From the NCBI GenBank assembly GCA_966211765.1, contig CBIHOV010000001.1, forward strand, positions 248,001 through 312,000: a stretch of 64,000 nt of DNA. The letters run 5' to 3'. Under the pieces are notes generated by a model, which saw only the letters and a program-made list of their open reading frames with translations, ran no database searches and was not told the origin of the DNA. The translations under genes were made by a program, and so were the position numbers. How positions within the stretch are numbered: the stretch's first letter is position 1; each line of letters opens with the position of its first letter. The DNA comes from Paraflavitalea sp966211765. GTDB taxonomy: Bacteria; Bacteroidota; Bacteroidia; Chitinophagales; Chitinophagaceae. Below are positions 33,729 to 42,006 of this stretch, piece after piece.

Positions 33729-36242
33729 CTAGAACGCCAGCCTGAAGCTAAAGAATACCCCAAAACGTTTTACCTGTTCAACAGGCAAAGGCCGGGGAGC
33801 TAAGCGCCATATAAGATCAACCCGGAACAATTTAAAGATATTGTCAACCCCCGTTCCTACTTCAATATACGTCTTCCCATCGAGGGATTCAAACTTGTAA
33901 TCAGAACCTGCCGGCATATTGTAGGCTTTATTCTCATCACTAAGGCTGCCAATCAAGGCTTTTGCAGTCCAAAACTGGCGGAATTTCAGTTTCCGGGTCA
34001 GCGGAATAAAACGGAACAGGCCGTTTCCAAAATTATGTTCTATGTTGATGCCTGCATAGCGGTCGTGCAGGTATTCGTAGCGGTTCATGAGGTTGAACGC
34101 GTATTTGTTGTAATAATAGATCTCATTGCCCGGTGCCACATCCAGCAGCATATAAGGTAATGTGCCCCAGGTGCGGCCGGCAAATACATTATAATAAATG
34201 GTACCCAATGGGGGTATTTTAGAGTAATCTGAAATACTGGCGCTCAGTTTATGGTAATCGTATTTTCCATTCAATACGCCACTTAAACCCCTGGTATAGC
34301 GTACATCAACAATGGGATAATCGCTGCCCAGGCTATAGCGGTTGAAAGTGCTTTCCAGGAATTTCTCCAGGTAGGCATAGCGTATACGGATAGAAGCTTC
34401 CGTAGTCCGGATAGATGAATCTCCCTTATTGTCAACAAAGATACCCTTGTACGGGATGTTGGCTACCGGATCGTATTCCTTGTGTGCACCGCCAAGCGTA
34501 ACAGAGAACCCTGACTTGGTAGAGCCAAACAGATCTACCTTGGTCTCATCCGCCATCAGGAACTTGATGGGTACCCCGTTTTTGCGGATGGCAAGGGCGA
34601 AGATATTGTCCTGGCTGATCTCATCATAGTATTGCTGACCGCGGTCAAAATCATGTTTGTGTGAAACAAAGATGTAGGTGCGTGGATTCTTATTAAGCAA
34701 ATACATTGCATCCAACTGGTATTTGAATTCCTGGTCTTTGAAGCCATAGGCCAGGTAGCCATGAAACAGCCATTTCTTACTGAAATACTTATTCGTAGCC
34801 AGGTCAAAGCGCGTTCTGAAACCTTCCTGCTGGTTGGCAGTGGCCCAGTTGAACCAAGGGCCGATCTCATAATTGCCGATATTCATGTAGCCCGTCGTTA
34901 TGAAATTGATAGTACGGATGGACCTTTTGAAAGCCGGCATCTTCAGCAAGGTATCGATCGTTTGGTAGATAGCTTTTTCTGTCTTAGTCAGTTCTTCGTG
35001 TCGTGATTCCACCCAAAAGGAATCCGGTGCCTTTTGTGCTTCCGCCGATAAGATCGTTTCCTCGATCAGCTTATTCTTGCCGAGCTCTGCCACCACTGAT
35101 GGATCATTCACTACAATATTCCTGTAAGTAGTGGTCTTCCTGCCTATGGCAGAAAGGTTTTTTTCGCCCGTGAGCGACATATCTACTACAAACTTATCAC
35201 GGGTGAGGAACCAGGTGGTATCATTAATAAGACTGAATTCCTGGATCAGGCTGAGCCTGTCTACAAAGTTGATATTGGCATCCTTGGCAAGGCGCAGGTT
35301 CATTTTCTGGATGGCCCAGCTGGTATCATGCGCCCAGCAATCTCCTTCAAAGGTATTTTCTCCCTGCCTTTTAGGTGTAAAAGACATGTGGATGAGGCGC
35401 CGGCCATTCACCACCTGCGTATCCAACACCTTATACCGGTAATAATTATCTCCATTATCGCTAAGGGGACTCACAAACAGTTTGTCAAATACCGGAATGA
35501 AATTGCTGTAGAAGTTGATATTTTGGTCCATACCGCCCAGAAAGCGGGAAACACTCTCATTGTTCACCCCCATCGTCTTCGTGCCCTGAAACACTTCGCG
35601 TCTTTTGCGGGGCGATTTCTGGTAATAATAGTCCGAAATAGCTTCTGTGAGGTATACAGGAAGGAAGGTATTGCCTTCTTCTGTGGTGTCGATATTGTTC
35701 AAGACAAAGTTGAACTTCTTGATAAAGGGCAGGTTTTGCCACTTTTCCTTCTTGATATTCTTAATATCAAGCTCCAGCTTGTTGTACAATTCATAGGAAA
35801 AGTTCTCAAACCGGTAGCGGTCGTTTTTGGGCTTATGCTTTACAATGCGTTTCCACATCAGCAGTCCACGGTCAATTTTTTGTCGCACCACCACTTCCGT
35901 GGTGAATTTGCCCCTTTCCAGCAAAATACTGATGTCAACAACGTTGTTTTTGGCTCTTTTGATCAGGTTGGAGTCGATGGCCAGGAAAAAATCCTGGTAT
36001 CCCACATAGGTGATCTTGATGGTGTCGGTAGGCCATTGATCAAAATGGAAGGTAAATGTACCTGCAGAATCACTCAATTTTCCCGTGCCTGCAACCTGAA
36101 ATTGCATGGAGGCAAAGGGGATACGTTCATCACTGTGGGCATCTTTGATGATACCTCGCAGGATCTTGGTTTGTCCTTGGGTGGCTTGGAACAGTAATAA
36201 GCAGCAACAAAGCCCGGCTATACTTAAAAGAAATTTCGTCAC
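33729..36242 (-). CDS. DUF5686 outer-membrane protein with carboxypeptidase-like regulatory domain (837 aa)
   Basis: Signal peptide (FLLSIAGLCCCLLLFQATQG), then a CarboxypepD_reg/CNA-B-like domain (about 24-110: ILRGIIKDAHSDERIPFASMQF), then a long DUF5686 region ending in a beta-barrel with aromatic C terminus FFSFRLAF. The combination is a standard Bacteroidota outer-membrane protein of TonB-receptor-like appearance but without plug domain; function is not established. Monocistronic, with the bidirectional terminator 26 bp beyond its stop. Confidence 0.85.
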   Translation of the reverse strand: MTKFLLSIAGLCCCLLLFQATQGQTKILRGIIKDAHSDERIPFASMQFQVAGTGKLSDSAGTFTFHFDQWPTDTIKITYVGYQDFFLAIDSNLIKRAKNNVVDISILLERGKFTTEVVVRQKIDRGLLMWKRIVKHKPKNDRYRFENFSYELYNKLELDIKNIKKEKWQNLPFIKKFNFVLNNIDTTEEGNTFLPVYLTEAISDYYYQKSPRKRREVFQGTKTMGVNNESVSRFLGGMDQNINFYSNFIPVFDKLFVSPLSDNGDNYYRYKVLDTQVVNGRRLIHMSFTPKRQGENTFEGDCWAHDTSWAIQKMNLRLAKDANINFVDRLSLIQEFSLINDTTWFLTRDKFVVDMSLTGEKNLSAIGRKTTTYRNIVVNDPSVVAELGKNKLIEETILSAEAQKAPDSFWVESRHEELTKTEKAIYQTIDTLLKMPAFKRSIRTINFITTGYMNIGNYEIGPWFNWATANQQEGFRTRFDLATNKYFSKKWLFHGYLAYGFKDQEFKYQLDAMYLLNKNPRTYIFVSHKHDFDRGQQYYDEISQDNIFALAIRKNGVPIKFLMADETKVDLFGSTKSGFSVTLGGAHKEYDPVANIPYKGIFVDNKGDSSIRTTEASIRIRYAYLEKFLESTFNRYSLGSDYPIVDVRYTRGLSGVLNGKYDYHKLSASISDYSKIPPLGTIYYNVFAGRTWGTLPYMLLDVAPGNEIYYYNKYAFNLMNRYEYLHDRYAGINIEHNFGNGLFRFIPLTRKLKFRQFWTAKALIGSLSDENKAYNMPAGSDYKFESLDGKTYIEVGTGVDNIFKLFRVDLIWRLAPRPLPVEQVKRFGVFFSFRLAF

Positions 36243-36334
36243 GCGCGCGATTTAATCTAATGACCAAAAATACGACTAAGACCCCTATTCGGGATTGTTA
36301 AAAAGATCAAAAATCAGGTATATAACGACAAAAG

Positions 36335-36366
36335 TTTGCAAATATGAAAAATATACTGCTACTTTG
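36335..36366 (+). promoter_or_regulatory. Predicted promoter of the XrtN-locus first gene
   Basis: TTTG at 36335-36338, 21 bases, then TACTTTG at 36360-36366, one base shorter than TAnnTTTG. The -7-like element overlaps the first half of the palindromic operator, a layout expected for repression. Confidence 0.45.
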
Positions 36367-36377
36367 TATTACAAAGT
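36361..36377. promoter_or_regulatory. Palindromic operator, copy 1
   Basis: ACTTTGTA-T-TACAAAGT, perfect 8-bp arms with 1-nt centre, 7 bp before the start of the 215-aa membrane protein gene. Matched by copy 2 at 37381-37397; the winged-helix gene between them is the likely binder. Confidence 0.75.
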
Positions 36378-36384
36378 GCTTTAT

Positions 36385-37032
36385 ATGGATAGCCAACACC
36401 AACCATTAGAAACGCTGCAGGACATTAAACGCATGATGGAGCGTTCGTCGCGCTTTATCTCTTTAAGCGGGTGGAGTGGGGTCAGTGCGGGTATTTGCGC
36501 CCTGATTGGTGCCTGGGCGGCGCACAGCAGGCTTGGAAGTTTTGTTGTATACCAAACTGGCAGAGCCCACAAGGGCGTGTATGGTGAAAACAGTGAATAT
36601 AGCTCTTCAGATCTGTTTACAGACCTTGTTTTAATAGCTGTTGTCACCTTCATAGCTGCCTTTATATCTGCTTTTTTCTTTACTTATATACGTAGCAGAC
36701 GTAATGGTGTGCCCATGTGGGACCGTACCGTACAACGCCTGGCCTGGAATACCATATTGCCCATGGTGGTAGGTGGGATCATGCTGCTACGGGCACTTCA
36801 GATGGGCTATTATGAGCTGGTGGCGCCTGGTTGCCTTATCTTTTATGGCCTTGCCCTCGTCAATGCTTCCAAGTATACCTTGGGCGAAGTGCGCTACCTG
36901 GGTTACGGCCAGATCTTCCTGGGTATATTGAATCTCTGGATAATAAACGAAGGGTTGTATTTTTGGGCGGCCGGCTTTGGCGTATTGCACATCGTATATG
37001 GCGCAGTAATGTGGTGGAAGTATGAAAGGTGA
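36385..37032 (+). CDS. Polytopic membrane protein paired with the winged-helix regulator (215 aa)
   Basis: Start ATG 36385 is chosen because the longer frame (from 36295) would cross the promoter and operator. A soluble helix of about 25 residues (LETLQDIKRMMERSSRFISL) precedes five to six hydrophobic segments, with a polar loop YGENSEYSSSDLFTD between the first two. Family not named; the arrangement of such a membrane protein directly upstream of a small winged-helix regulator (26 bp) recurs in Bacteroidota and recalls PadR-DUF1700 pairs. Likely sequesters or signals to the regulator at the membrane, which is inference. Confidence 0.75.
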   Translation: MDSQHQPLETLQDIKRMMERSSRFISLSGWSGVSAGICALIGAWAAHSRLGSFVVYQTGRAHKGVYGENSEYSSSDLFTDLVLIAVVTFIAAFISAFFFTYIRSRRNGVPMWDRTVQRLAWNTILPMVVGGIMLLRALQMGYYELVAPGCLIFYGLALVNASKYTLGEVRYLGYGQIFLGILNLWIINEGLYFWAAGFGVLHIVYGAVMWWKYER

Positions 37033-37058
37033 GTAGTGAGTGGTTTTAAATTTGAAGT

Positions 37059-37358
37059 ATGAAGAACCCGATTGGAAATCTTAATAAAATATTTGACAGC
37101 CGCATACGCCTGGGAGTCATGAGCATCCTGATGGTGAATGAGGAGGTGAGTTTTAATGACCTGAAGCAAATGATGGAAGTAACAGACGGCAACCTGGCAT
37201 CACACCTCGTAAACCTCGAAGAGAATGGGTTTATCAAAGTACACAAAGGTTTTATAGGAAGAAAAACCAATACAACCTATTCAATTACAAAGGCTGGTGA
37301 AAAAGCATTCAAAGAACACATTGAGGCACTGGAGAATATGATCAAAGGAGTGAAATAA
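37059..37358 (+). CDS. Winged-helix transcriptional regulator (99 aa)
   Basis: Single winged-helix DNA-binding domain: FDSRIRLGVMSILMVNEEVSFNDLKQMMEVTDGNLASHLVNLEENGFIKVHKGFIGRKTNTTYSITKAGEKAF in order, with recognition helix about TDGNLASHLVNLEENG and the wing KGFIGRKTNTTYSIT, then a C-terminal dimerisation helix. This is the PF13601 (HTH_27) type. Dimer binding fits the two palindromic sites at 36361-36377 and 37381-37397 that bracket the gene, so it most probably controls both its own unit and the VIT/xrtN genes. Confidence 0.88.
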   Translation: MKNPIGNLNKIFDSRIRLGVMSILMVNEEVSFNDLKQMMEVTDGNLASHLVNLEENGFIKVHKGFIGRKTNTTYSITKAGEKAFKEHIEALENMIKGVK

Positions 37359-37380
37359 GGTCTATTTTTTTTGTACTTAC

Positions 37381-37397
37381 ACTTTGTAATACAAAGC
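37381..37397. promoter_or_regulatory. Palindromic operator, copy 2
   Basis: ACTTTGTA-A-TACAAAG plus one mismatch at the last base; 16 of 17 as in copy 1 apart from the centre. It lies 18 bp before the VIT-domain gene and 23 bp after the regulator gene. Confidence 0.72.
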
Positions 37398-37414
37398 ACT
37401 TTTCAATACTGTAT

Positions 37415-39934
37415 ATGAAGCAATTTACTACTAAACTAAAAGATGAGCTGTACATAGCCGGTCTGGTACTGATCATAATTTCACTGGCTGTTTTTTGCAT
37501 GCCCTGGTTTACCAATTTGTCTGCCGACCGTACCATGGGCCTCTTTATCGTCAATTTTGGTTGTACCATCGGCTATTTCATTGCTTTAAAAGCCTACGGC
37601 AGGTTGAAGACAGGACGCGAGGGACTGATTCCCTTATTCCTACTGTTGATATTATTCCTGATCAGTGCTTTTTCGCTCAATCGCGATATGGGCATCTTCG
37701 ATGGATCAGTAACCTGGTTGTCCGTTGTATTGGTGATCCTTTGCGTGAATTATATATTATTTCAACTCTTTGCTGTTTTCCCCCGGTGGTTACAACATAC
37801 CATGACGGCATTATTGGGCGCGGCTGCTATTGTATTTCTTTACTTCTCCTTATACCTGGCCCCTTTGTATGTAGTGAGTACCGTTATCGTATGGATATTG
37901 GCAATATCCGGCCACAGCTTTGTACCCCTGCTATTCCTGTTGTTTACCATCAAACTGATCAGAAAGATTGCCCGGAATGACAAAAAGCTCTGGTACAGCT
38001 TTGCCGGCGGTGCAACAGCCGTAGTCATTATCGCCATTGTTTTTACAATACAATGGAGCCTGATCACACAATCTATCAACACTACTTACCGTAAGGCAGG
38101 CGTGGCCGAAAGCAATGGATTGCCCGCTTGGATAGCGGCAGCACAACACACTTCACAAGAATGGGTGGCCGAAAAAGTATTAAAGTCCGACCTGGTATAC
38201 AGCACCCCTTCTATTACCAGCAATTGGGACCATATGCTCTGGGGCTCCTCTTTCCGGAATTTCGATGAACCCAAAAAACATGATCCACTCGTTATGACCG
38301 CTGCCTTCTTTGCCGGTAAACCCAATCTCCCCAATGATGAACGCATCAAAATACTCGAATCCATTTATGATTCCCGCCACCAGGCACAGGAACGTTTATG
38401 GAGTGGCGACGACCTGTATACCGAACACATAACTACAGCTGTGCGTGTATGGCCACAATTTGGTCTGGCCTATACCGAAAAGAACATCACCGTTACCAAT
38501 GCCGGATTGCAGGAACGTTGGAGAGGCAATCAGCAGGAAGCCATTTATACCTTTCATTTACCCGAAGGCGCTGTGATCACCGCCCTTTCTCTCTGGATAG
38601 AAGGAAAAGAAGAAAAAGGTATCCTTACTTCCAAAGCAAAAGCCGATTCAGCCTATAAAACCATCGTGGGAAAGGAAATGCGCGATCCATCCGTGGTGCA
38701 TTGGCAGGAAGGCAATACCGTTTCTGTTCGTGTATTCCCGGTCATAGCAGGACAAAGCCGCCGGTTCAAACTGGGCATCACAGCCCCCCTGATCAAACGA
38801 GATAATAAACTGGTATATGAAAACATTTGGTTTGATGGACCAGCTTCACACAATGCACAGGAAGAAGCTACCTTGAATTTTCAACAATCACCCCGCGACC
38901 TCGTAGCGCCCGCTGTTTTCAGTGACAATGGACAACAAACCTGGAAACGATCCGGTATATATGAACCCGATTGGAAAATACAATTGAGTGAATCTCCCCT
39001 GGCTACTGAGGCTTTCAGCTTTGATGGGCAAGCCTATTCTGTTCACCCTTATCATCCCCAAAGGGTAGCTTTTGATGCCGGTGCAGTGTACCTTGATATC
39101 AACAGGTCCTGGTCGAGGTCCGAATTTGAAATGGTCTATGACCTTGTAAAACACAAAACAGTATTTGTATATGACAACGGGCTGGTACAGGTAACACCAG
39201 AAAACAGGGCAGGCTTGTTTAGCCAACTACAGAAAACCCAGTTTAGCCTCTTTCCCCTTTTTGAAATAACAGACCCTGCTACCGCATTGCTGATCACGAA
39301 GAATCCGGAAGTTTCTCCCAACCTGGGTGATCTTACCGATAGCCGATACCTGGAGCAGTTAAAAACATATTTGGTCAACAATGGCGGGATAAGGCTATTC
39401 AATATCGGAGATCATTTATCGCCTTACCTCAAATCACTGAAAGAATACCGGGTATTCCAATACGAGCACGGTGAGCTGGCACAGCTTAAAGAACTGTTGG
39501 AGAAAAAGGTATTTGCACACCCTGTTGAAAATGATAAACAAGTGATCATTGATGATGCCGGCATCATGATCCTGCAACAGGAAGGAGCAAACCCCTCCAC
39601 CGCGCCCGATCACCTGATGCGGCTCTTTGCCTACAACCACATTATGCAAAAGGCCGGAACCGGATTGTTGATCGACACACCAGTGGAAGATGAATTGGTA
39701 CAGGAGGCCGTAAAAGCCTATGTGGTATCGCCCGTGTCGAGCCTGGTGGTGCTGGAAACACAAAAAGATTATGACCGTTTCAATATCACCGATAGTAAAA
39801 ACAGCTTGAAGAATGCTTCCCTGCAATCAAAAGGTGCTGTACCTGAGCCGCATGAATGGGCACTGATCATCATTGCCGTGCTGGTGATACTCACCATAAA
39901 ATTCAAACCCGTACTTAAGAAAAACAGGATATGA
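37415..39934 (+). CDS. XrtN-system VIT-domain protein with PEP-CTERM-type tail
   Basis: 839 aa. Seven or so N-terminal hydrophobic helices (about 14-217) precede an extracytoplasmic region with a VIT (vault/inter-alpha-trypsin) domain at about 345-465: HLPEGAVITALSLWIEGKE, ADSAYKTIVGKEMRDPSVV and SVRVFPVIAGQSRRFKLG. After about 340 further residues the protein ends with PEP at 810-812, a hydrophobic helix (about 815-830) and a basic tail KFKPVLKKNRI. That is the tripartite exosortase sorting signal, so this protein is itself the likely XrtN substrate. No VWA domain of normal form follows the VIT. Its stop overlaps the xrtN start by 4 bp. Confidence 0.9.
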   Translation: MKQFTTKLKDELYIAGLVLIIISLAVFCMPWFTNLSADRTMGLFIVNFGCTIGYFIALKAYGRLKTGREGLIPLFLLLILFLISAFSLNRDMGIFDGSVTWLSVVLVILCVNYILFQLFAVFPRWLQHTMTALLGAAAIVFLYFSLYLAPLYVVSTVIVWILAISGHSFVPLLFLLFTIKLIRKIARNDKKLWYSFAGGATAVVIIAIVFTIQWSLITQSINTTYRKAGVAESNGLPAWIAAAQHTSQEWVAEKVLKSDLVYSTPSITSNWDHMLWGSSFRNFDEPKKHDPLVMTAAFFAGKPNLPNDERIKILESIYDSRHQAQERLWSGDDLYTEHITTAVRVWPQFGLAYTEKNITVTNAGLQERWRGNQQEAIYTFHLPEGAVITALSLWIEGKEEKGILTSKAKADSAYKTIVGKEMRDPSVVHWQEGNTVSVRVFPVIAGQSRRFKLGITAPLIKRDNKLVYENIWFDGPASHNAQEEATLNFQQSPRDLVAPAVFSDNGQQTWKRSGIYEPDWKIQLSESPLATEAFSFDGQAYSVHPYHPQRVAFDAGAVYLDINRSWSRSEFEMVYDLVKHKTVFVYDNGLVQVTPENRAGLFSQLQKTQFSLFPLFEITDPATALLITKNPEVSPNLGDLTDSRYLEQLKTYLVNNGGIRLFNIGDHLSPYLKSLKEYRVFQYEHGELAQLKELLEKKVFAHPVENDKQVIIDDAGIMILQQEGANPSTAPDHLMRLFAYNHIMQKAGTGLLIDTPVEDELVQEAVKAYVVSPVSSLVVLETQKDYDRFNITDSKNSLKNASLQSKGAVPEPHEWALIIIAVLVILTIKFKPVLKKNRI
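39842..39931 (+). other. PEP-CTERM-like sorting signal at the end of the VIT protein
   Basis: Codons for Pro-Glu-Pro at 39842-39850, then HEW, a 15-20-residue hydrophobic helix and six basic residues at the C terminus. Same order as PEP-CTERM signals processed by exosortases. Confidence 0.75.
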
Positions 39935-41289
39935 TAGGTTCCCTGCCGATATCAATAAAACAATGGAAGCTTAATCGCTGGGCAATCATGGCTTTGCTCT
40001 TCTACGCAGGCATCCTGTATTACGCATTGCGCAGCCATATTATTTGGCAGTCCGTGAACGTACTGCTGGGACTGATCGCCTTGCCGGTGGTCACCGTGAT
40101 CAGAACAAGTGCTAAGGGCTATTTCCGCTTTGCCGTGTTGGCCTTCCTGTTGGCACTGTGTTGTATTGGGCTTCCTGTGAAGACGATCTTCTATGGCGCC
40201 ATTGCCTGCTCTGTGTTGTTTGTGATAGAAACTGCCCTGGGAAAGACCAACCTGCTGCCATTGCTGGTGGTGGGCTTGATGAGCCCCATCTTCCAGTACA
40301 TGGCCGATATATTCAGCTTTCCGATCCGGCTGCAATTAACAAAGATGGCGGGTACGGCCATGCAGTGGATGGGCAATGCTGTAGAGGTAAGGGGCAATAT
40401 GATCCATTGCAATGGTCATGAATTCTCTGTCGATCCTGCCTGCATGGGTTTGAATATGCTGGTCACTTCTTTGCTGCTCCAGGTATTGCTGGTAGCAGTA
40501 TATCAAAAGAAATTCGGACGGACTGGCGCCTGGTGGCAGGTTTTCCTGCTGCTGGGCCTGGTAACCGTGCTAAATATTGTATCCAATCTCATTCGCATTG
40601 TTTGTCTGGTACAACTCAATATTTTGCCGGGCACCGTATTACATGAAGTAATGGGCATTGTTTGCTTCCTGGTATATGTAGTGCTGCCCGCCTCCCTGCT
40701 CACCCGTTGGGTGATAAAAAGGAAGGGCAAACTAACCACCATAAAGTTGCTTCCTGCTTCAGAGACCAATGTGGTGAAACAGGCGATCCTGCACACAGTA
40801 CTTATGGTAACCATGCTCGTAGCCGCCCGTGCTGTAGTACAACGTGACCTCGCTATGGCCGATCAGTCGGCACCCATTGCCGCGGTGGAAGGATACCGGG
40901 TGCAGCGGATCGCCAACGATGTGGTGAAGCTGGAGAATGATCAGTCACTCGTATACATCAAGCCCATTGCAGGCTTTTACAGTGCCGATCACAATCCCAT
41001 GATCTGCTGGCGGGGTAGTGGCTATGAATTTACCCGCGTAGAGAAGAGCCTGGTCAATGGCATGTTTGTATACATGGCTTTGTTGCAGAATGGACATGAT
41101 CAATTGTATACCGCCTGGTGGTACGATAATGGGATCACGCGCACCATCGACCAATTTACCTGGCGCCGGGACGCTTTACAAAACAAGACAAAGTATGCGT
41201 TGATAAATGTATCAGCCACCAGCCGCGAAAAACTGGAAGCAGAAATACAGCGCATACAACAGCAACAACCTTTCAGAAAATTATTATAA
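39931..41289 (+). CDS. xrtN: Exosortase N with fused EpsI-like C-terminal domain
   Basis: 452 aa. Exosortases are integral-membrane cysteine transpeptidases that cut and re-attach proteins with a PEP-CTERM tail. About eight transmembrane helices fill residues 18-260. The catalytic triad is in family order: C171 in VDPACMGLNMLV, R222 in NLIRIVCL and H238 in TVLHEVMG. After a further hydrophobic helix (about 285-300) comes a soluble domain of about 150 residues with HNPMICWRGSGYEF (354-367), similar to EpsI (DUF3485), which is often a separate gene beside exosortases. Overlaps the substrate gene by 4 bp. Confidence 0.93.
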   Translation: MIGSLPISIKQWKLNRWAIMALLFYAGILYYALRSHIIWQSVNVLLGLIALPVVTVIRTSAKGYFRFAVLAFLLALCCIGLPVKTIFYGAIACSVLFVIETALGKTNLLPLLVVGLMSPIFQYMADIFSFPIRLQLTKMAGTAMQWMGNAVEVRGNMIHCNGHEFSVDPACMGLNMLVTSLLLQVLLVAVYQKKFGRTGAWWQVFLLLGLVTVLNIVSNLIRIVCLVQLNILPGTVLHEVMGIVCFLVYVVLPASLLTRWVIKRKGKLTTIKLLPASETNVVKQAILHTVLMVTMLVAARAVVQRDLAMADQSAPIAAVEGYRVQRIANDVVKLENDQSLVYIKPIAGFYSADHNPMICWRGSGYEFTRVEKSLVNGMFVYMALLQNGHDQLYTAWWYDNGITRTIDQFTWRRDALQNKTKYALINVSATSREKLEAEIQRIQQQQPFRKLL

Positions 41290-41336
41290 CCAATAGTGCC
41301 GGCCTGCAGTGCCATCACCGATAAAATACATTCAAT

Positions 41337-41768
41337 ATGAACAATGACCGTTACCAACAATTCTTCCTCGCCTTCCGTATCTGGATACTGGCGGTAGCAT
41401 TCAATACCACTTTGGGAACAATATACCTGGAATACAAATTCGGCTATGGCCCTTTACTTTTGTTTTATGGCACCTGGATAGGAGCGGTGGTCTCCCTGCC
41501 CGTACTCTTGTTATTGTTTTTACTGATCAACCGTTGTATGGCCAGGAAGTTAAAGGGTATTACCATTTTTCGTATTGTACTTGCCACTGCCGTTTTTCTT
41601 GCAACCATCGCGTGGCTCCTGTATTTGGAGTTTTATAGACTTAGAGGAGAAGATATTTCCTTCCTGCTCATTGCCATCATAGCAGGTGTAGCGGCCACGG
41701 CTACCCAATACAAGTCTTTTCTTCGCCTGGCCAATTATACAGAACCTTTTGAAGAAATACAATTATGA
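41337..41768 (+). CDS. XrtN-locus membrane protein, 143 aa
   Basis: Four predicted transmembrane helices (about 10-28, 34-62, 76-98, 105-122), short loops and an acidic C terminus (YTEPFEEIQL). No named family recognised. It lies 47 bp after xrtN and before the DUF4173 protein, so it is probably part of the exosortase-linked unit. A similar-sized four-helix protein lies at 43614-44045, and the two may be distant relatives. Confidence 0.7.
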   Translation: MNNDRYQQFFLAFRIWILAVAFNTTLGTIYLEYKFGYGPLLLFYGTWIGAVVSLPVLLLLFLLINRCMARKLKGITIFRIVLATAVFLATIAWLLYLEFYRLRGEDISFLLIAIIAGVAATATQYKSFLRLANYTEPFEEIQL

Positions 41769-41931
41769 AAAAGCAATTATTAACCTGTTAATGTTTTTAG
41801 GGCCTGTACTTGCCCCGACGCTGAAGGTGCAGCAAATGCTGCTCATCAGCTTCACCTCCACAAAAGAACAGATCGATTGCCAGGGGAGCCTGGATAATAA
41901 CAAGCAAAACCTGGCAATCATTAATCCGTAA
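41765..41931 (+). pseudogene. Possible small exported protein, frameshifted or mis-started
   Basis: An ATG at 41765 overlaps the previous stop (ATGA) but its frame ends after eight codons (MKKQLLTC). A different frame, with ATG at 41791, then runs 46 codons: MFLGPVLAPTLKVQQMLLIS and on to a stop at 41929-41931. Joining the two by a single-base slip would give a perfect signal-peptide-like start. Either a short gene beginning at 41791, a programmed slip, or a degraded gene; weakly supported. Confidence 0.3.
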
Positions 41932-42006
41932 AAGAACAAATTAATATACTGCCGACTGGTGTATGCCAGCGGACAGGCCAACTCATGTCTAAATAAACCG
42001 ACCGTT

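Noticed and set aside
35328..36197. A 289-codon open frame on the plus strand
   Set aside because: Antisense to the DUF5686 gene, with His-rich composition typical of a shadow frame and no recognisable domain.
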